Shown: positions 1 to 9,674, numbered from the stretch's first letter. The stretch is 64,000 nt of DNA from RGZA01 sp041917755 (GCA_041917755.1 JAYRWY010000006.1:1-64000); one strand, 5' to 3'. Numbers and translations are program-made. The notes: generated from the letters alone by a model not told the origin.

Positions 1-687
1 GTCTGTGACCAGTAATTCGAGCATGGTGATGCTTTGCCCCATGCCAAAGAAATTTTGCGAGGTATCCATGGGCATGAATACAAAGTTATTATCAAATTCA
101 TACATGCCAACATCGTAAATAGCGGCGATGGGGAATGCCTGAATACGCGGGACGGTACCAAAGGCTGTTTGCATGCCGCGCGGGCTGACCAAGGTTATCT
201 TTCCGCCAACTTTAAGGCCCAAACGCTGTGCCATACGTACACCTATGGCAACACCATCACCTTTAAACTCATCAAGAGTACCACTGACCACCTTTTTCGA
301 GAGGACAGGCTTTACACGCAAATCTTCTGGCTTGATGCCACGCACGACGGCGCCGGATGCTGCATCACGTCCGGAAATCAATACCTGCCCCTCTACCAAT
401 GGGGTCACGCCTTTGACATTTTCAATTTTGGCCAAGGCGGCATTAAACGGTTCATCATTAATAATGAAACCACGTTGGGCATAAATATTGAGATGACCAT
501 TAAGACCCAAAATGCGGGAAAATAATTCAGCGCGAAAGCCATTCATCACCGACATCACGATAATCAGCGTTGCAACGCCAAGCGCAATACCCAGTAACGA
601 GAACCAGCTGATGACGGAGATAAACCCTTCACGCCGGCGGGTGCGCAGATAACGCCAAGCAACGGTGCGTTCAAACGTACTAAACAT
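1..687 (-). CDS. lolC: Lipoprotein-releasing ABC transporter permease LolC/LolE (partial, N-terminal 229 codons)
   Basis: This is the inner-membrane permease of the Lol system, which extracts lipoproteins from the inner membrane and hands them to the carrier LolA. The visible N-terminus starts MFSTFERTVAWRYLRTRR, a typical LolC/E opening. It is followed by a first membrane segment (about residues 22-48) containing SLLGIALGVATLIIVMSVMNG, and then by the start of the large periplasmic domain. The frame is open to the window edge, so the other membrane segments and the stop lie outside. The ATG at 687-685 overlaps the last 8 bases of proS, so the two are translationally coupled. The proS-lolC pairing is common in alphaproteobacteria. 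The LolC versus LolE (LolCE-type) assignment is by family only. Confidence 0.9.
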   Translation of the reverse strand, partial: MFSTFERTVAWRYLRTRRREGFISVISWFSLLGIALGVATLIIVMSVMNGFRAELFSRILGLNGHLNIYAQRGFIINDEPFNAALAKIENVKGVTPLVEGQVLISGRDAASGAVVRGIKPEDLRVKPVLSKKVVSGTLDEFKGDGVAIGVRMAQRLGLKVGGKITLVSPRGMQTAFGTVPRIQAFPIAAIYDVGMYEFDNNFVFMPMDTSQNFFGMGQSITMLELLVTD

Positions 688-2002
688 TCGGCTTACCACA
701 GACGCGTTTTAGTGCATCTTCGATGCTGACTTCGGCACGTTCGCCCGTCTTGCGGTTTTTAAGTTCCACAAAGCCTTTATCTAGGCCACGGCCGCCAATA
801 ATTTGCCATGGCAGACCGATTAAATCGCAATCGGCAAATTTGGTGCCTGCGCGTTCATCGCGGTCATCATAGAGCACTTCCACGCCCGCTTGTTGCAGGC
901 TGGCGTAAATAGCATCGCATGCCTTAGTAGCGGCGGCATCATTCGCCTTCAGGTTCAATAAGCCAACCTTGTATGGCGCAACCGCTTCCGGCCAGATAAT
1001 ACCCGCATCATCATGGCAGGCCTCGATAATCGCACCTACAAGGCGCGACACACCAATACCGTAAGAACCCATTTCCAATGTAATCAAATCACCATTGGGG
1101 CCGGTGACCTTTGCGCCCATGGGTTCGGAATATTTCGTGCCGAAATAGAAAATGTGCCCCACTTCAATACCACGTGCCTGCAACAACTGTTCATCGGGGA
1201 TGCCAGCCGCGCCGGGTTTATGCTTTTCATCCGTAGCGGCATAGAGGTTAGTGTATTTATCAAAGAACGGATTGAGGTCATCATTATAACCAACTGGCTC
1301 TTTCAATGGGTCGGTCTTGAGCCAGTCAGGATGACAGAACACGCCGCTTTCACCTGTTTCGGCCAGAATAATAAATTCATGGCTTAAATCACCGCCAATG
1401 GGGCCGGTATCGGCCTGCATGGGAATGGCCTGCAAGCCCATGCGCGCAAAAATACGCAAATAGGACAGGAACATTTTTTGATAGGAGATTTTTGCGCCGG
1501 CCTTATCTAGGTCGAAAGAATAAGCATCCTTCATCAGGAATTCGCGGCCACGCATCACGCCAAAACGCGGGCGAACCTCATCACGGAATTTCCATTGCAT
1601 ATGATAGAGATTTTTTGGCACATCACGGTAAGTCTTCACGGAGTTTTTGAAAATGTCCGTAATCATTTCTTCGTTGGTTGGGCCATAGAGCATTTCACGA
1701 TCATGGCGATCTTTGATGCGCAGCATTTCTTTGCCATAGGCTTCATAGCGGCCTGATTGCTGCCAAAGCTCTGCTGACTGGATGGTTGGCATCAACACTT
1801 CCTGTGCGCCAGCTTCGTCTTGGCCTTCGCGTACAATCTGTTCAATCTTGCGCAGTACGCGATAGCCCATGGGCAACCATGCATAAATCCCCGCGCTAGT
1901 CTGACGGACAAGGCCCGCGCGTAACATCAAACGATGCGAGACAATCTGTGCCTCAGTTGGATTTTCTTTAAGGGTTGGCAAAAAATATTGGGATAAACGC
2001 AT
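680..2002 (-). CDS. proS: Prolyl-tRNA synthetase, short alphaproteobacterial type
   Basis: Cytoplasmic class II aminoacyl-tRNA synthetase that charges tRNA-Pro. The catalytic domain shows GPTNEE (107-112), motif 2 around FRDEVRPRFGVMRGREF (about 139-155) and motif 3 with GSYGIGVSRL (about 315-325). A C-terminal anticodon-binding domain starts near residue 345 (YKVGLLNLKA). At 440 residues it lacks the roughly 180-residue editing insertion of E. coli ProRS (572 aa). This short form is characteristic of alphaproteobacteria. It is the penultimate gene seen in the long minus-strand block, and its 3' end overlaps the lolC start. Confidence 0.97.
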   Translation of the reverse strand: MRLSQYFLPTLKENPTEAQIVSHRLMLRAGLVRQTSAGIYAWLPMGYRVLRKIEQIVREGQDEAGAQEVLMPTIQSAELWQQSGRYEAYGKEMLRIKDRHDREMLYGPTNEEMITDIFKNSVKTYRDVPKNLYHMQWKFRDEVRPRFGVMRGREFLMKDAYSFDLDKAGAKISYQKMFLSYLRIFARMGLQAIPMQADTGPIGGDLSHEFIILAETGESGVFCHPDWLKTDPLKEPVGYNDDLNPFFDKYTNLYAATDEKHKPGAAGIPDEQLLQARGIEVGHIFYFGTKYSEPMGAKVTGPNGDLITLEMGSYGIGVSRLVGAIIEACHDDAGIIWPEAVAPYKVGLLNLKANDAAATKACDAIYASLQQAGVEVLYDDRDERAGTKFADCDLIGLPWQIIGGRGLDKGFVELKNRKTGERAEVSIEDALKRVCGKPNV

Positions 2003-2095
2003 GGGGAGTGGTTCTTTTTTAAAGATGAGGAAATTGAAGCCATGAAGCTAATCAAAAACCAGCCAAATGTCACCCGATATGTCGTTAGCGGCAGC

Positions 2096-2539
2096 TTATT
2101 CGGGCTTTTGTGATTTGCACAAAATGGCCAATTGACGCTCACCTTCGGCATCCAAGGGGCGATTATTCAAATAGGGCTTGCCGTTCTTGAGCACGATATA
2201 CCCAAACACCATATCGGAAGTTACCGCTGGTACATTCGGGTTGACGCCGCCGCGTGTGGCCAGTTGCGGAACCTTGATACCAAAAGCCCTCACGGCATCT
2301 GCAGTTAGACGCAGATTGAACGAATCCTTAAGTCCATAATCTTCTGGCGGGGTGATGTCGGCAGGGACAACTTGTTTACCGTGCACATCCACGCCAGCAC
2401 GGTAGGTTACATCGCCATCCGGAATGTGTATGGTGACATAACGGCATGCGCCATGCTCCACACGAATATGAACGTCGTTGCTTTCTGCCATAGCAGGAGC
2501 TGCCAATGTAAGCAGCGCAATTAGAACAAACCTCATCAT
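2096..2539 (-). CDS. Hypothetical secreted protein, 147 aa
   Basis: I do not recognise this protein. It begins with a clear Sec signal peptide (MMRFVLIALLTLAAPAMAES, cleavage probably after AMA), so it should be periplasmic. The mature part is about 128 residues with two cysteines, one near the start (HGACRY) and one near the end (ILCKSQ), which could form a disulfide. It has no repeats and no second membrane segment. The start codon overlaps the tag stop as ATGA, which shows translational coupling; the alternative ATG one codon downstream is equally possible. It lies between tag and proS, where other alphaproteobacteria usually have no gene. Confidence 0.75.
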   Translation of the reverse strand: MMRFVLIALLTLAAPAMAESNDVHIRVEHGACRYVTIHIPDGDVTYRAGVDVHGKQVVPADITPPEDYGLKDSFNLRLTADAVRAFGIKVPQLATRGGVNPNVPAVTSDMVFGYIVLKNGKPYLNNRPLDAEGERQLAILCKSQKPE

Positions 2540-3099
2540 GTGTATTTAAAGCCTTTCTTTTGCGCTACTAGCCACGGCAGATCATAATCTTTTTTCAAGC
2601 GTTTATAAACGGGGCATTCCGGCGCGTGGGAGCCAGGCAAATATCCAATGCTCATTAAAAACTCACCCACAATTTCACCGCCCACAAATTTGAAATGCTT
2701 TTTGAACAGCTTTACCCACTCTTTTTTGGTCAGCGGATGATGCTGCGCCAAAAAACCCGCCAGACCATCATGCGTCTTGCGCATGGCAACAATACGGCGG
2801 GCATTTTCGATAATGGCTTCAACCTTTAGACGGTTGCGAATAATGCCTTCATCCGCCAATAGACGCTTGATATCCGCCGCCTTATACGCAGCAACCTTGT
2901 TCACGTTAAATTTGTGAAATGCGCGCACCATAAAGGGACGTTTTTTAAGAACAATTTCCCATGATAGGCCTGCTTGAAAAATTTCCAGACACAAGCGTTC
3001 AAATAACTCGCGTTCATCATCCATGGGTTTGCCGTATTCATGTTCGTGATACGGGGCATGGATGGGAAGATGCGGAGCTTTGCCGCAATACGCGTTCAT
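2536..3099 (-). CDS. tag: DNA-3-methyladenine glycosylase I
   Basis: Base-excision repair enzyme that removes 3-methyladenine from alkylated DNA. It is 187 residues long, the usual length for Tag. The N-terminus has the family pattern with an early Cys and YHEHEYGKP (about 18-26), which corresponds to the YHDxEWG motif. This is followed by LFERLCLEIFQAGLSWEIVLKKR, the conserved helix with QAGLSW. The C-terminal region includes the HAPECPVY stretch, in which His and Cys are conserved zinc ligands of Tag proteins. The gene starts 9 bases after the DUF1467 gene and overlaps the next gene by 4 bases, so it is part of the same transcription unit. Confidence 0.93.
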   Translation of the reverse strand: MNAYCGKAPHLPIHAPYHEHEYGKPMDDERELFERLCLEIFQAGLSWEIVLKKRPFMVRAFHKFNVNKVAAYKAADIKRLLADEGIIRNRLKVEAIIENARRIVAMRKTHDGLAGFLAQHHPLTKKEWVKLFKKHFKFVGGEIVGEFLMSIGYLPGSHAPECPVYKRLKKDYDLPWLVAQKKGFKYT

Positions 3100-3108
3100 T
3101 ATTGATCC

Positions 3109-3375
3109 TTATAATTTATCTTCGGCGGCAAACTGCTTGGCCATATCCGCAAATGAAATCAGGTCGGATTCAACCAGTGCATAGATAATCAGCCACAGCA
3201 CAATCGTCAGTAATGTGGTGCGGATAACAACTTTTTTCATATCAGGCTGCATCGGTGTGCCGGGCATTATGCCTTTTTCCTGAACTTCGGGCTGTTTGGC
3301 GGCAAAAGGCAGTACTGCAAAAATGGCGACCCACCATGTAATAAAAAAGACAACAAGGCCGCTGGAAAAATTCAT
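3109..3375 (-). CDS. DUF1467 family small membrane protein
   Basis: Inner-membrane protein of 88 residues and unknown function, conserved across alphaproteobacteria. Two hydrophobic helices are visible, at about residues 5-25 (GLVVFFITWWVAIFAVLPFA) and about 52-70 (TTLLTIVLWLIIYALVE). The loop between them contains GTPMQPDMKKV. The position directly after rnj, 2 bases from its stop, and upstream of proS matches the arrangement in many alphaproteobacterial genomes. That synteny supports the family assignment, although it does not reveal the function. Confidence 0.85.
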   Translation of the reverse strand: MNFSSGLVVFFITWWVAIFAVLPFAAKQPEVQEKGIMPGTPMQPDMKKVVIRTTLLTIVLWLIIYALVESDLISFADMAKQFAAEDKL

Positions 3376-3377
3376 CG

Positions 3378-5066
3378 CTATACCCGCATCACGTGGACTT
3401 CGGTCACTGGTTTTTTACCATAACGTTCATTCATAGCGCGGCGCACGGCATTTTTTACCGCGTGGCCGACGGCCACATCATCAATACGCTGCGACTTCGC
3501 CATGGTTTCAAAGGCTTCAATCACGGCGCTGCGTGCAATATTTCTATCTTGCTCCGCGCGCGCACTTTCATCAACGCCAAAGCCCTTAATCGTGACCTGC
3601 GGGTCAACGACCAAATGGCCCTTTTCATCCACAACGAGCGTGACAACAGCCATGCCGTTCCACATCATTTTAGTGCGGTCTTTAAAGGCACTATCACTTA
3701 TCGGGCGAACCTTGGTGCCATCCAGCACCCAACGGCCGGATTGTACCTCCCCTACTTTTTCTGGTGCATCAGCAGCAGACAAGCGAATGATTTGGCCGTT
3801 GGCAGGAATAAGGGTATGTGGCACCTGGCATAATTTTGCGATGCGGGCGTTCTCCATCTGGTGGCGCATTTCGCCGTGTACGGGCAATGCGATTTGCGGG
3901 CGCACCCACTGATACATCTGCGTCAGTTCATCTTGGCATGGATGCCCGGAAACATGGATGGGAATATCCTTATCCGTGACAACCTGAATACCTTGCTTGA
4001 CCAGTGCATTTTGTACTTTGGCAATAGCTTTTTCATTACCCGGAATTTCTCTGGAGGAATAAAGCACCACATCACCTTCTTCCAATACCAAATCCGGATG
4101 ATTATCGGTTGCAAGTTTGGTGAGCGCCGCGCGGAATTCGCCTTGGCTACCGGTGCATATATAAACCACTTTATCACGCGGGACGTAACCTGCCTCATCC
4201 TCACTCAGGAAATGCACATCTGGCGGGATATAGCCCGTATCACGTGCCGCTTGTTCCATGCGCCATAAAGAACGCCCAACCAATGCGGTTTCGCGGCCAT
4301 TTTCACGTGCAGCGTAGAAAATGGACAGTAACCGCGCGACGTTGCTGGAAAAGCATGTAACGATAATGCGGTTATCGTAGTTTTTGAAAATTTTGCGGAA
4401 TTGTTCGCGAACATCTTTTTCAGAACCGGAATGCCCCGGCACCATGGCATTGGTGGAATCCATAACGATGGCCAGGGTATTTTTGGTGCCTAGTTCCTGC
4501 AACGTCTTGGTATCCGTTGCTTCACCCAACATTGGCGTGGGATCAAATTTCCAATCACCCGTATGTAATACGTTACCGTGTTTGGTTTTGATGATGATGC
4601 AATTAGATTCAGGAATGGAGTGAGTGATGTTCACCCATTGCATTTCAAACGGGCCAAGCTTCACACTGCCCGATAAAGGCACTTCGACAATGCGGATTTT
4701 ATGTTGTAAATCGCGTTCTTTTAATTTGGCGCGTAACAATGCCGCAGTGAATGGCGTTGCGTATACAGGACATTCAAGTTGTGGCCACAAATATTCAATC
4801 GCGCCAAGATGGTCTTCATGGCCGTGGGTAAGCACCAAGCCAACCAAGTCATGCTTACGTTCAGCGATAAAAGTGGGGTCTGGCATAATCACATCAATGC
4901 CGGGCATGGTTTCATCGGCAAAGGTTACGCCCAAATCTACCATCAGCCATTTGCCCTGTGTGCCGTATAGGCTGAGATTCATGCCGATTTCCCCAGCACC
5001 GCCTAATGGCAAAAAATACAGGGCGTCATCGCCGGGACGATAAAGGTCTTTGGTGTTCTTACTCAT
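3378..5066 (-). CDS. rnj: Ribonuclease J
   Basis: Metallo-beta-lactamase / beta-CASP ribonuclease with 5'-3' exonuclease and endonuclease activity in mRNA decay and rRNA maturation. The zinc-binding motif HGHEDH is at residues 81-86. The N-terminal GGAGEIGMN signature is present, and further metal-site residues appear in HTGDWK and in HVSGHP (beta-CASP region). The length of 562 residues is normal for the family. The ATG overlaps the coaX stop by 4 bases, so the two are coupled. Presence of RNase J is the rule in alphaproteobacteria, unlike enterobacteria. Confidence 0.96.
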   Translation of the reverse strand: MSKNTKDLYRPGDDALYFLPLGGAGEIGMNLSLYGTQGKWLMVDLGVTFADETMPGIDVIMPDPTFIAERKHDLVGLVLTHGHEDHLGAIEYLWPQLECPVYATPFTAALLRAKLKERDLQHKIRIVEVPLSGSVKLGPFEMQWVNITHSIPESNCIIIKTKHGNVLHTGDWKFDPTPMLGEATDTKTLQELGTKNTLAIVMDSTNAMVPGHSGSEKDVREQFRKIFKNYDNRIIVTCFSSNVARLLSIFYAARENGRETALVGRSLWRMEQAARDTGYIPPDVHFLSEDEAGYVPRDKVVYICTGSQGEFRAALTKLATDNHPDLVLEEGDVVLYSSREIPGNEKAIAKVQNALVKQGIQVVTDKDIPIHVSGHPCQDELTQMYQWVRPQIALPVHGEMRHQMENARIAKLCQVPHTLIPANGQIIRLSAADAPEKVGEVQSGRWVLDGTKVRPISDSAFKDRTKMMWNGMAVVTLVVDEKGHLVVDPQVTIKGFGVDESARAEQDRNIARSAVIEAFETMAKSQRIDDVAVGHAVKNAVRRAMNERYGKKPVTEVHVMRV

Positions 5067-5842
5067 TTTTTATTCTTTTCAAAAATCAGGCGCAGGCCTG
5101 TTAGCGTGAGATCCATATCCACTTTCTGGATGATGCTTGTTCCGGTCTGGAACAACGGTGAAAGCCCGCCTGTGGCAATCACAGTCATAGATTTGTTGGT
5201 GGTGGCTTCGTATTCGGCGCGGATGCGTGTGATGAGCCCTTCAATCAAACTGATATAGCCCCAATAGACGCCAGATTGCATCGCTTCGATGGTGGTGGTG
5301 CCGATAACTTTTTCCGGGCGATCCACATTCACACGCGGGAGCTTTGCCGCCGCCATATGCAAGGCCTGTAATGACAAATTAATGCCCGGCGCAATCACAC
5401 CGCCGCGATAGCCTTGCTCATCTACCACGTCAAAGGTAGTGGCCGTACCAAAATCAATTACAATCAACGGTGGGCCATAAATATGGCTGGCAGCCACGGC
5501 GTTTACCAAACGGTCTGCGCCAACTTCGTGCGGGCGTGGCAGCAACGCCTTGATGCCTAAATCCATTTGCGTTTGGCCGACAATCAATGGCTCGCATTTA
5601 AAAAATTGGCGGCATAACGTTTTGAGCGTGAAATCCAAATCAGGAACAACGGATGCAATGATGGCATGTTTAATATCGGTTGGCGCGATACCCGCCACAG
5701 ATAACCAATGGCTGAGAAAGGCGTGATATTCATCCTTGGTGCGCTTGGGGTCGGTTGCACTGCGCCACGCGCCTTTTAATGCCGCCCCTTCATAGACGGC
5801 GAACACAACATTGGTATTTCCTGCATCAATACAAAGCAACAT
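5063..5842 (-). CDS. coaX: Type III pantothenate kinase
   Basis: First enzyme of coenzyme A synthesis: pantothenate + ATP to 4'-phosphopantothenate. It belongs to the acetate and sugar kinase / Hsp70 / actin (ASKHA) fold and is unrelated to E. coli CoaA. Visible signatures are the N-terminal phosphate loop MLLCIDAGNTN, GADR (108-111) and DFGTATTFD (130-138), followed by GGVIAPGI. Length 259 is typical. It lies between birA (18-base gap) and rnj (4-base overlap), a conserved alphaproteobacterial trio. Confidence 0.96.
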   Translation of the reverse strand: MLLCIDAGNTNVVFAVYEGAALKGAWRSATDPKRTKDEYHAFLSHWLSVAGIAPTDIKHAIIASVVPDLDFTLKTLCRQFFKCEPLIVGQTQMDLGIKALLPRPHEVGADRLVNAVAASHIYGPPLIVIDFGTATTFDVVDEQGYRGGVIAPGINLSLQALHMAAAKLPRVNVDRPEKVIGTTTIEAMQSGVYWGYISLIEGLITRIRAEYEATTNKSMTVIATGGLSPLFQTGTSIIQKVDMDLTLTGLRLIFEKNKK

Positions 5843-5860
5843 ACGTAAATCGTTTATCCC

Positions 5861-6637
5861 TTACGGTTTATCCGGAAAAAAGACATCGCCATGCGTGATA
5901 CGATGCACGAGACCGTCTTGTTCCTTCAGCAGCAATGCGCCACTTTCTTCATCCACATCCACGAAGATACCGGTGATTTTGCCGCCATCAGGCAAAAAAT
6001 CGGATACGCGGATGGTGATGCTTTCGCCAAGGTTTTTAGCAAGATTTAGCCATGCAGGGCGAATGTTTTTAAGGCCCATGGCCTGCCAATTTTGATAAAG
6101 GGGTTCAAATTGCTGTAAAATAAGGGCTAAGACGGCTTCGGGCGTGGCCTGCACCTGCCCTATTCCTTCGGCGACAAGATGGGTGGCGGGAAAAAGTGCC
6201 TCAGCCGGATGGTGGCGGCAGTTCACGCCAAAACCAACCATAATGTATTTATCGCCGGATTTGGTTTGGGTTGTTTCCAATAAAATTCCCGAGATTTTGC
6301 GTGAATTGACCAAGACATCATTGGGCCACTTCACCTGCACCAATGATTTATTACTAAGGATGCTTTTCAAACCTTCGGCAATCGCCAGCGACAAGACGAA
6401 ACATAAGTGCGGCCATTCAATTTGCGGGCGGTCGGGCTTTAATAACAGCGTGGCGTATAAATTTCCTTCTGGTGAAATCCATGTGCGGTTACCGCGCCCG
6501 CGCCCTGCGCCTTGTTCCTTGGCGGTGATAACCGTGCGGTGACCCGCGGCGCCTTCATCAAGAAAGCGCACGGCCTCTTCGTTGGTGGAGCCAACTTTAT
6601 CAAGCGCAATATGCGTATAACCGCTGGGAAGTTCCAT
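5861..6637 (-). CDS. birA: Biotin--[acetyl-CoA-carboxylase] ligase, monofunctional
   Basis: Attaches biotin to the biotin carboxyl carrier protein through a biotinyl-AMP intermediate. The adenylate-binding loop GRGRGNR is at residues 45-51 and the catalytic KWPNDV at 103-108, followed by KISGILLE. The N-terminal DNA-binding helix-turn-helix found in E. coli BirA is absent, because the catalytic domain starts within 20 residues of the ATG. It is therefore an enzyme only and not a repressor of biotin genes. The stop of nuoN and the ATG of this gene share one base (TAATG), so it is translated as a continuation of the nuo operon. Confidence 0.95.
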   Translation of the reverse strand: MELPSGYTHIALDKVGSTNEEAVRFLDEGAAGHRTVITAKEQGAGRGRGNRTWISPEGNLYATLLLKPDRPQIEWPHLCFVLSLAIAEGLKSILSNKSLVQVKWPNDVLVNSRKISGILLETTQTKSGDKYIMVGFGVNCRHHPAEALFPATHLVAEGIGQVQATPEAVLALILQQFEPLYQNWQAMGLKNIRPAWLNLAKNLGESITIRVSDFLPDGGKITGIFVDVDEESGALLLKEQDGLVHRITHGDVFFPDKP

Positions 6638-8082
6638 TACCCGATAAGAGCTTGTGCCGCATCATGCGTCAAGGTGAGAGCCCATTCCGGCTTGATAGCA
6701 AGCGCAAGCGTGAATAGCACGGTCACGGCAAGCAAGGTCGCAACGCCCCAACCGGATACGCGGTCAAACGGTTCCATTTGCTTGTCAAAATACATGATTT
6801 TGATAATCCGCAGATAGTAATATGCACCCACTACGCTAAGGCATACACCCAACACGGCAAGCCATGCATAACCCGCATCAACGGCAGCAAGGAAGACATA
6901 GAACTTGCTGAAGAAGCCAGCCAGCGGGGGAATACCCATCATGGAGAACATGAACACAGTCATGATAATGGCAAGCGCCGGACGGGTTTTAGATAGCCCC
7001 GCCAGATCACTGATTTGCTCCAAGTATACATTATCACGGCGAAGCGAGAGGATGATACCGAATGCACCAAGCGTCATGGGCAAATAGATAAGCAGATAAA
7101 GAAGCGTTGATTGCACGCCTTCAATGCCACCTGTACCGCCGGCAACCAAACCAACCAATGCGAAACCAACATGGCCGATGGAGCTGTAGGCCATCATGCG
7201 CTTGATGTTGCTCTGGGCGATGGCCGCAAAGGAACCAACCGCCATGGATGCAACCGACAACACCAGAATGATAGGCGTTGATTGCGGCAATAACGCAGCA
7301 AATGGGCCATAGAGCAACTTAATCAACAAGGCGATACCCGCCAGCTTTGGTGCGGCCGCAAAGAATGCGGTCACAGGCGTTGGCGCACCTTCATACACGT
7401 CGGGGGTCCACATATGGAATGGAACGGCCGAAATTTTGAATGACATGGCAGCAAGGATAAATACAAAGCCAAGTACCAGTTCAACGGGAACCTTGCCCGC
7501 CACCAATGTATGACGCAAATCAGCAAACAGGATCGAACCAGCGCCGCCATAGACCAGCGAAATACCATAGAGCAACAAGCCTGATGCCAACGCACCCAAC
7601 ACAAAGTACTTCAAGCCTGCTTCGGATGATTTGGCGTTATCACGGCGGAATGCAGCCAGTACATAGAGTGTAAGGCTTTGTAGCTCGAGGCCCATATAAA
7701 GCCCAAGCAGGCTTTCGGCAGAGACCATCAACATCATTCCAACGGTCGCAAATAAAATCAGGATGGGATATTCCGGACGGCTGAGTTTGGATGTTTTAAG
7801 AAAATGCTGCGAGAGAACAAGCGCACCCACACCGCATAACAACAACAAGACTTTGACAAACAAGACATAGGTATTGGTGCCAACATGCCCGCCCAGCACG
7901 ATGGCCGATGCGCCTTCATGATGAACAGCCGTAAAGATAGCCAGAACAAAGGCCAGGCCCGTTGCGATGGTTACGCCGCCAGTGGATTTATCACCCGCAA
8001 TCGCGCCCCACAGGAGCAACACCATGCCCGCGATACATAGGAACAACTCGGCTGAAATTGGATATAGATCGGTCATTTGCAT
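6637..8082 (-). CDS. nuoN: NADH-quinone oxidoreductase subunit N
   Basis: Antiporter-like proton-pumping membrane subunit of respiratory complex I. At 481 residues it has the multi-helix Mrp-type fold of NuoN. Conserved features include IKRMMAYSSIGHVGF, with the discontinuous-helix Lys, and PPLAGFFSKFYVF. The start used is MQMTDLYPI; a second ATG two codons later is possible. It is the last nuo gene, 2 bases from nuoM and overlapping birA by 1 base. Confidence 0.97.
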   Translation of the reverse strand: MQMTDLYPISAELFLCIAGMVLLLWGAIAGDKSTGGVTIATGLAFVLAIFTAVHHEGASAIVLGGHVGTNTYVLFVKVLLLLCGVGALVLSQHFLKTSKLSRPEYPILILFATVGMMLMVSAESLLGLYMGLELQSLTLYVLAAFRRDNAKSSEAGLKYFVLGALASGLLLYGISLVYGGAGSILFADLRHTLVAGKVPVELVLGFVFILAAMSFKISAVPFHMWTPDVYEGAPTPVTAFFAAAPKLAGIALLIKLLYGPFAALLPQSTPIILVLSVASMAVGSFAAIAQSNIKRMMAYSSIGHVGFALVGLVAGGTGGIEGVQSTLLYLLIYLPMTLGAFGIILSLRRDNVYLEQISDLAGLSKTRPALAIIMTVFMFSMMGIPPLAGFFSKFYVFLAAVDAGYAWLAVLGVCLSVVGAYYYLRIIKIMYFDKQMEPFDRVSGWGVATLLAVTVLFTLALAIKPEWALTLTHDAAQALIG

Positions 8083-8084
8083 GA

Positions 8085-9674
8085 TTATTCTTTACCCTTT
8101 TTGGCGGGTTTCTTAGTGGGAAGTTCGGTGGTTGCATCCGGCAACGCGCTTGATTCAATTGCCTGCGCAGTTACTGGTGCAGCCTGTTGATAGGAATCGA
8201 CAATCGCCTTGAGGGTTGGCGCGGTGATGTCTTTGAATGCGGCGGGTTGAATGCCCATCCACAGTGTCAGTACAGCCAATGGAATGAAAATGGAATATTC
8301 TTTCCAAGTTAAATCCTTCATATCGGCAACATCAGGTTTGGTCAGCGGACCAAAGAACACCCGGCGATAGAGCCATAGCATATATGCCGCACCCAAAATA
8401 ACCCCAAGACCAGCTACAGCCGCCATCCATGTATTAACAAGGAAGGCACCCTGCATCGCGAGCAATTCACCCACGAAACCACTAGTGGCCGGAAAACCGA
8501 TGGATGCCATGGTGAACAACATGGCAAATAACGCAAAGTGCGGCATGTTGTTGACAACGCCGCCATAGCGGGCGATTTCGCGTGTGTGAAGGCGGTCATA
8601 CAATACGCCAACGCAAAGGAATAATGCCGATGACACGATGGTGTGAGACAGCATAACCATCACCGCGCCTTCCATGCCTTGCTGCGTGCCTGTAAACGCG
8701 CCCATGGTCACATAGCCCATATGCGCGACGGATGAATAGGCAATCAGCTTCTTCAAATCGCCCTGTACCAAGGCAACCAACGATGTATAGACAATCGCCA
8801 TACCGGAGAGGATGAACATCAGCGTTGTAAATTCATGGCTGGCGGCAGGCAGCATTTGCATGGAAATACGGATAAAGCCATAGCCGCCCATCTTTAGCAA
8901 AATACCCGCCAGAATGACCGAACCCACGGTCGGTGCTTCCACGTGTGCGTATGGCAACCATGTATGTACCGGCCACATTGGCGTTTTAACAGCAAAGGAT
9001 GCAAAGAACGCAAACCATAACCATGTCTGCCATTCTTTGGGGAAATCGGCATTGAACATCACGGTCATGTCAGTGGTATGCATGTGAAGGCACATGGCCA
9101 TCACGGCAACCAACATCAACACAGAGCCAAGCAAGGTATAGATAAAGAACTTATAGGCAGCATGCACACGGCCCGAGCCACCCCACACGCCCACAATCAG
9201 GAACATCGGCAGCAATACGCCTTCGAAGAAGACATAAAACAGGATGAAATCAAGCGCGGTGAACATACCAATCATCATCGCTTCAAGCACCAGAAGCGCG
9301 ATCATAAATTCACGCACGCGTTCTTTCACGCTATCCCATGCAGCAAGGAAGCAAAGCGGCATCAAGAATGCGCTGGCCACGACAAACCACACCGACAAGC
9401 CATCAATACCTTTTTTATAAAGGACTTTAACGGAGCCCAAGGTCATCCAATCGGCTTGTTCCACGAACTGGAAGCCAGATTTGCTACCATCAAAATGGAA
9501 CAGGATGAACAGGCTGGCTGCAAATGTTACGATGCTTGTCCAGAAGGCAATGTGCTTGGCACCAGTATCCGTGCCCTTGCCTTGTCCGGTCAGCAGCATG
9601 ATCAGCACAACGCCGAGCAGCGGCAGAAAATTTACAATCGTCAATAACGGCATTGATAACATCAACTGTTCCAT
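8085..9674 (-). CDS. nuoM: NADH-quinone oxidoreductase subunit M
   Basis: Second antiporter-like proton-pumping subunit of complex I, 529 residues. Conserved parts are the helix with WLPYAHVEAPTVGSVILAG, the KKLIAYSSVAHMGYV segment carrying a pump-channel Lys, and the GFPATSGFVGELL helix. The C-terminus carries a hydrophilic, Lys/Pro/Thr-rich tail of about 45 residues (ATTELPTKKPAKKGKE) that goes beyond the membrane domain and makes it somewhat longer than the usual 500 or so. It starts 3 bases after nuoL. Confidence 0.97.
   Translation of the reverse strand: MEQLMLSMPLLTIVNFLPLLGVVLIMLLTGQGKGTDTGAKHIAFWTSIVTFAASLFILFHFDGSKSGFQFVEQADWMTLGSVKVLYKKGIDGLSVWFVVASAFLMPLCFLAAWDSVKERVREFMIALLVLEAMMIGMFTALDFILFYVFFEGVLLPMFLIVGVWGGSGRVHAAYKFFIYTLLGSVLMLVAVMAMCLHMHTTDMTVMFNADFPKEWQTWLWFAFFASFAVKTPMWPVHTWLPYAHVEAPTVGSVILAGILLKMGGYGFIRISMQMLPAASHEFTTLMFILSGMAIVYTSLVALVQGDLKKLIAYSSVAHMGYVTMGAFTGTQQGMEGAVMVMLSHTIVSSALFLCVGVLYDRLHTREIARYGGVVNNMPHFALFAMLFTMASIGFPATSGFVGELLAMQGAFLVNTWMAAVAGLGVILGAAYMLWLYRRVFFGPLTKPDVADMKDLTWKEYSIFIPLAVLTLWMGIQPAAFKDITAPTLKAIVDSYQQAAPVTAQAIESSALPDATTELPTKKPAKKGKE

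Noticed and set aside
34..525. Long plus-strand open frames over the lolC region
   Set aside because: They are opposite to lolC, whose minus-strand translation is clearly homologous to the family; the plus-strand products have no recognisable features.
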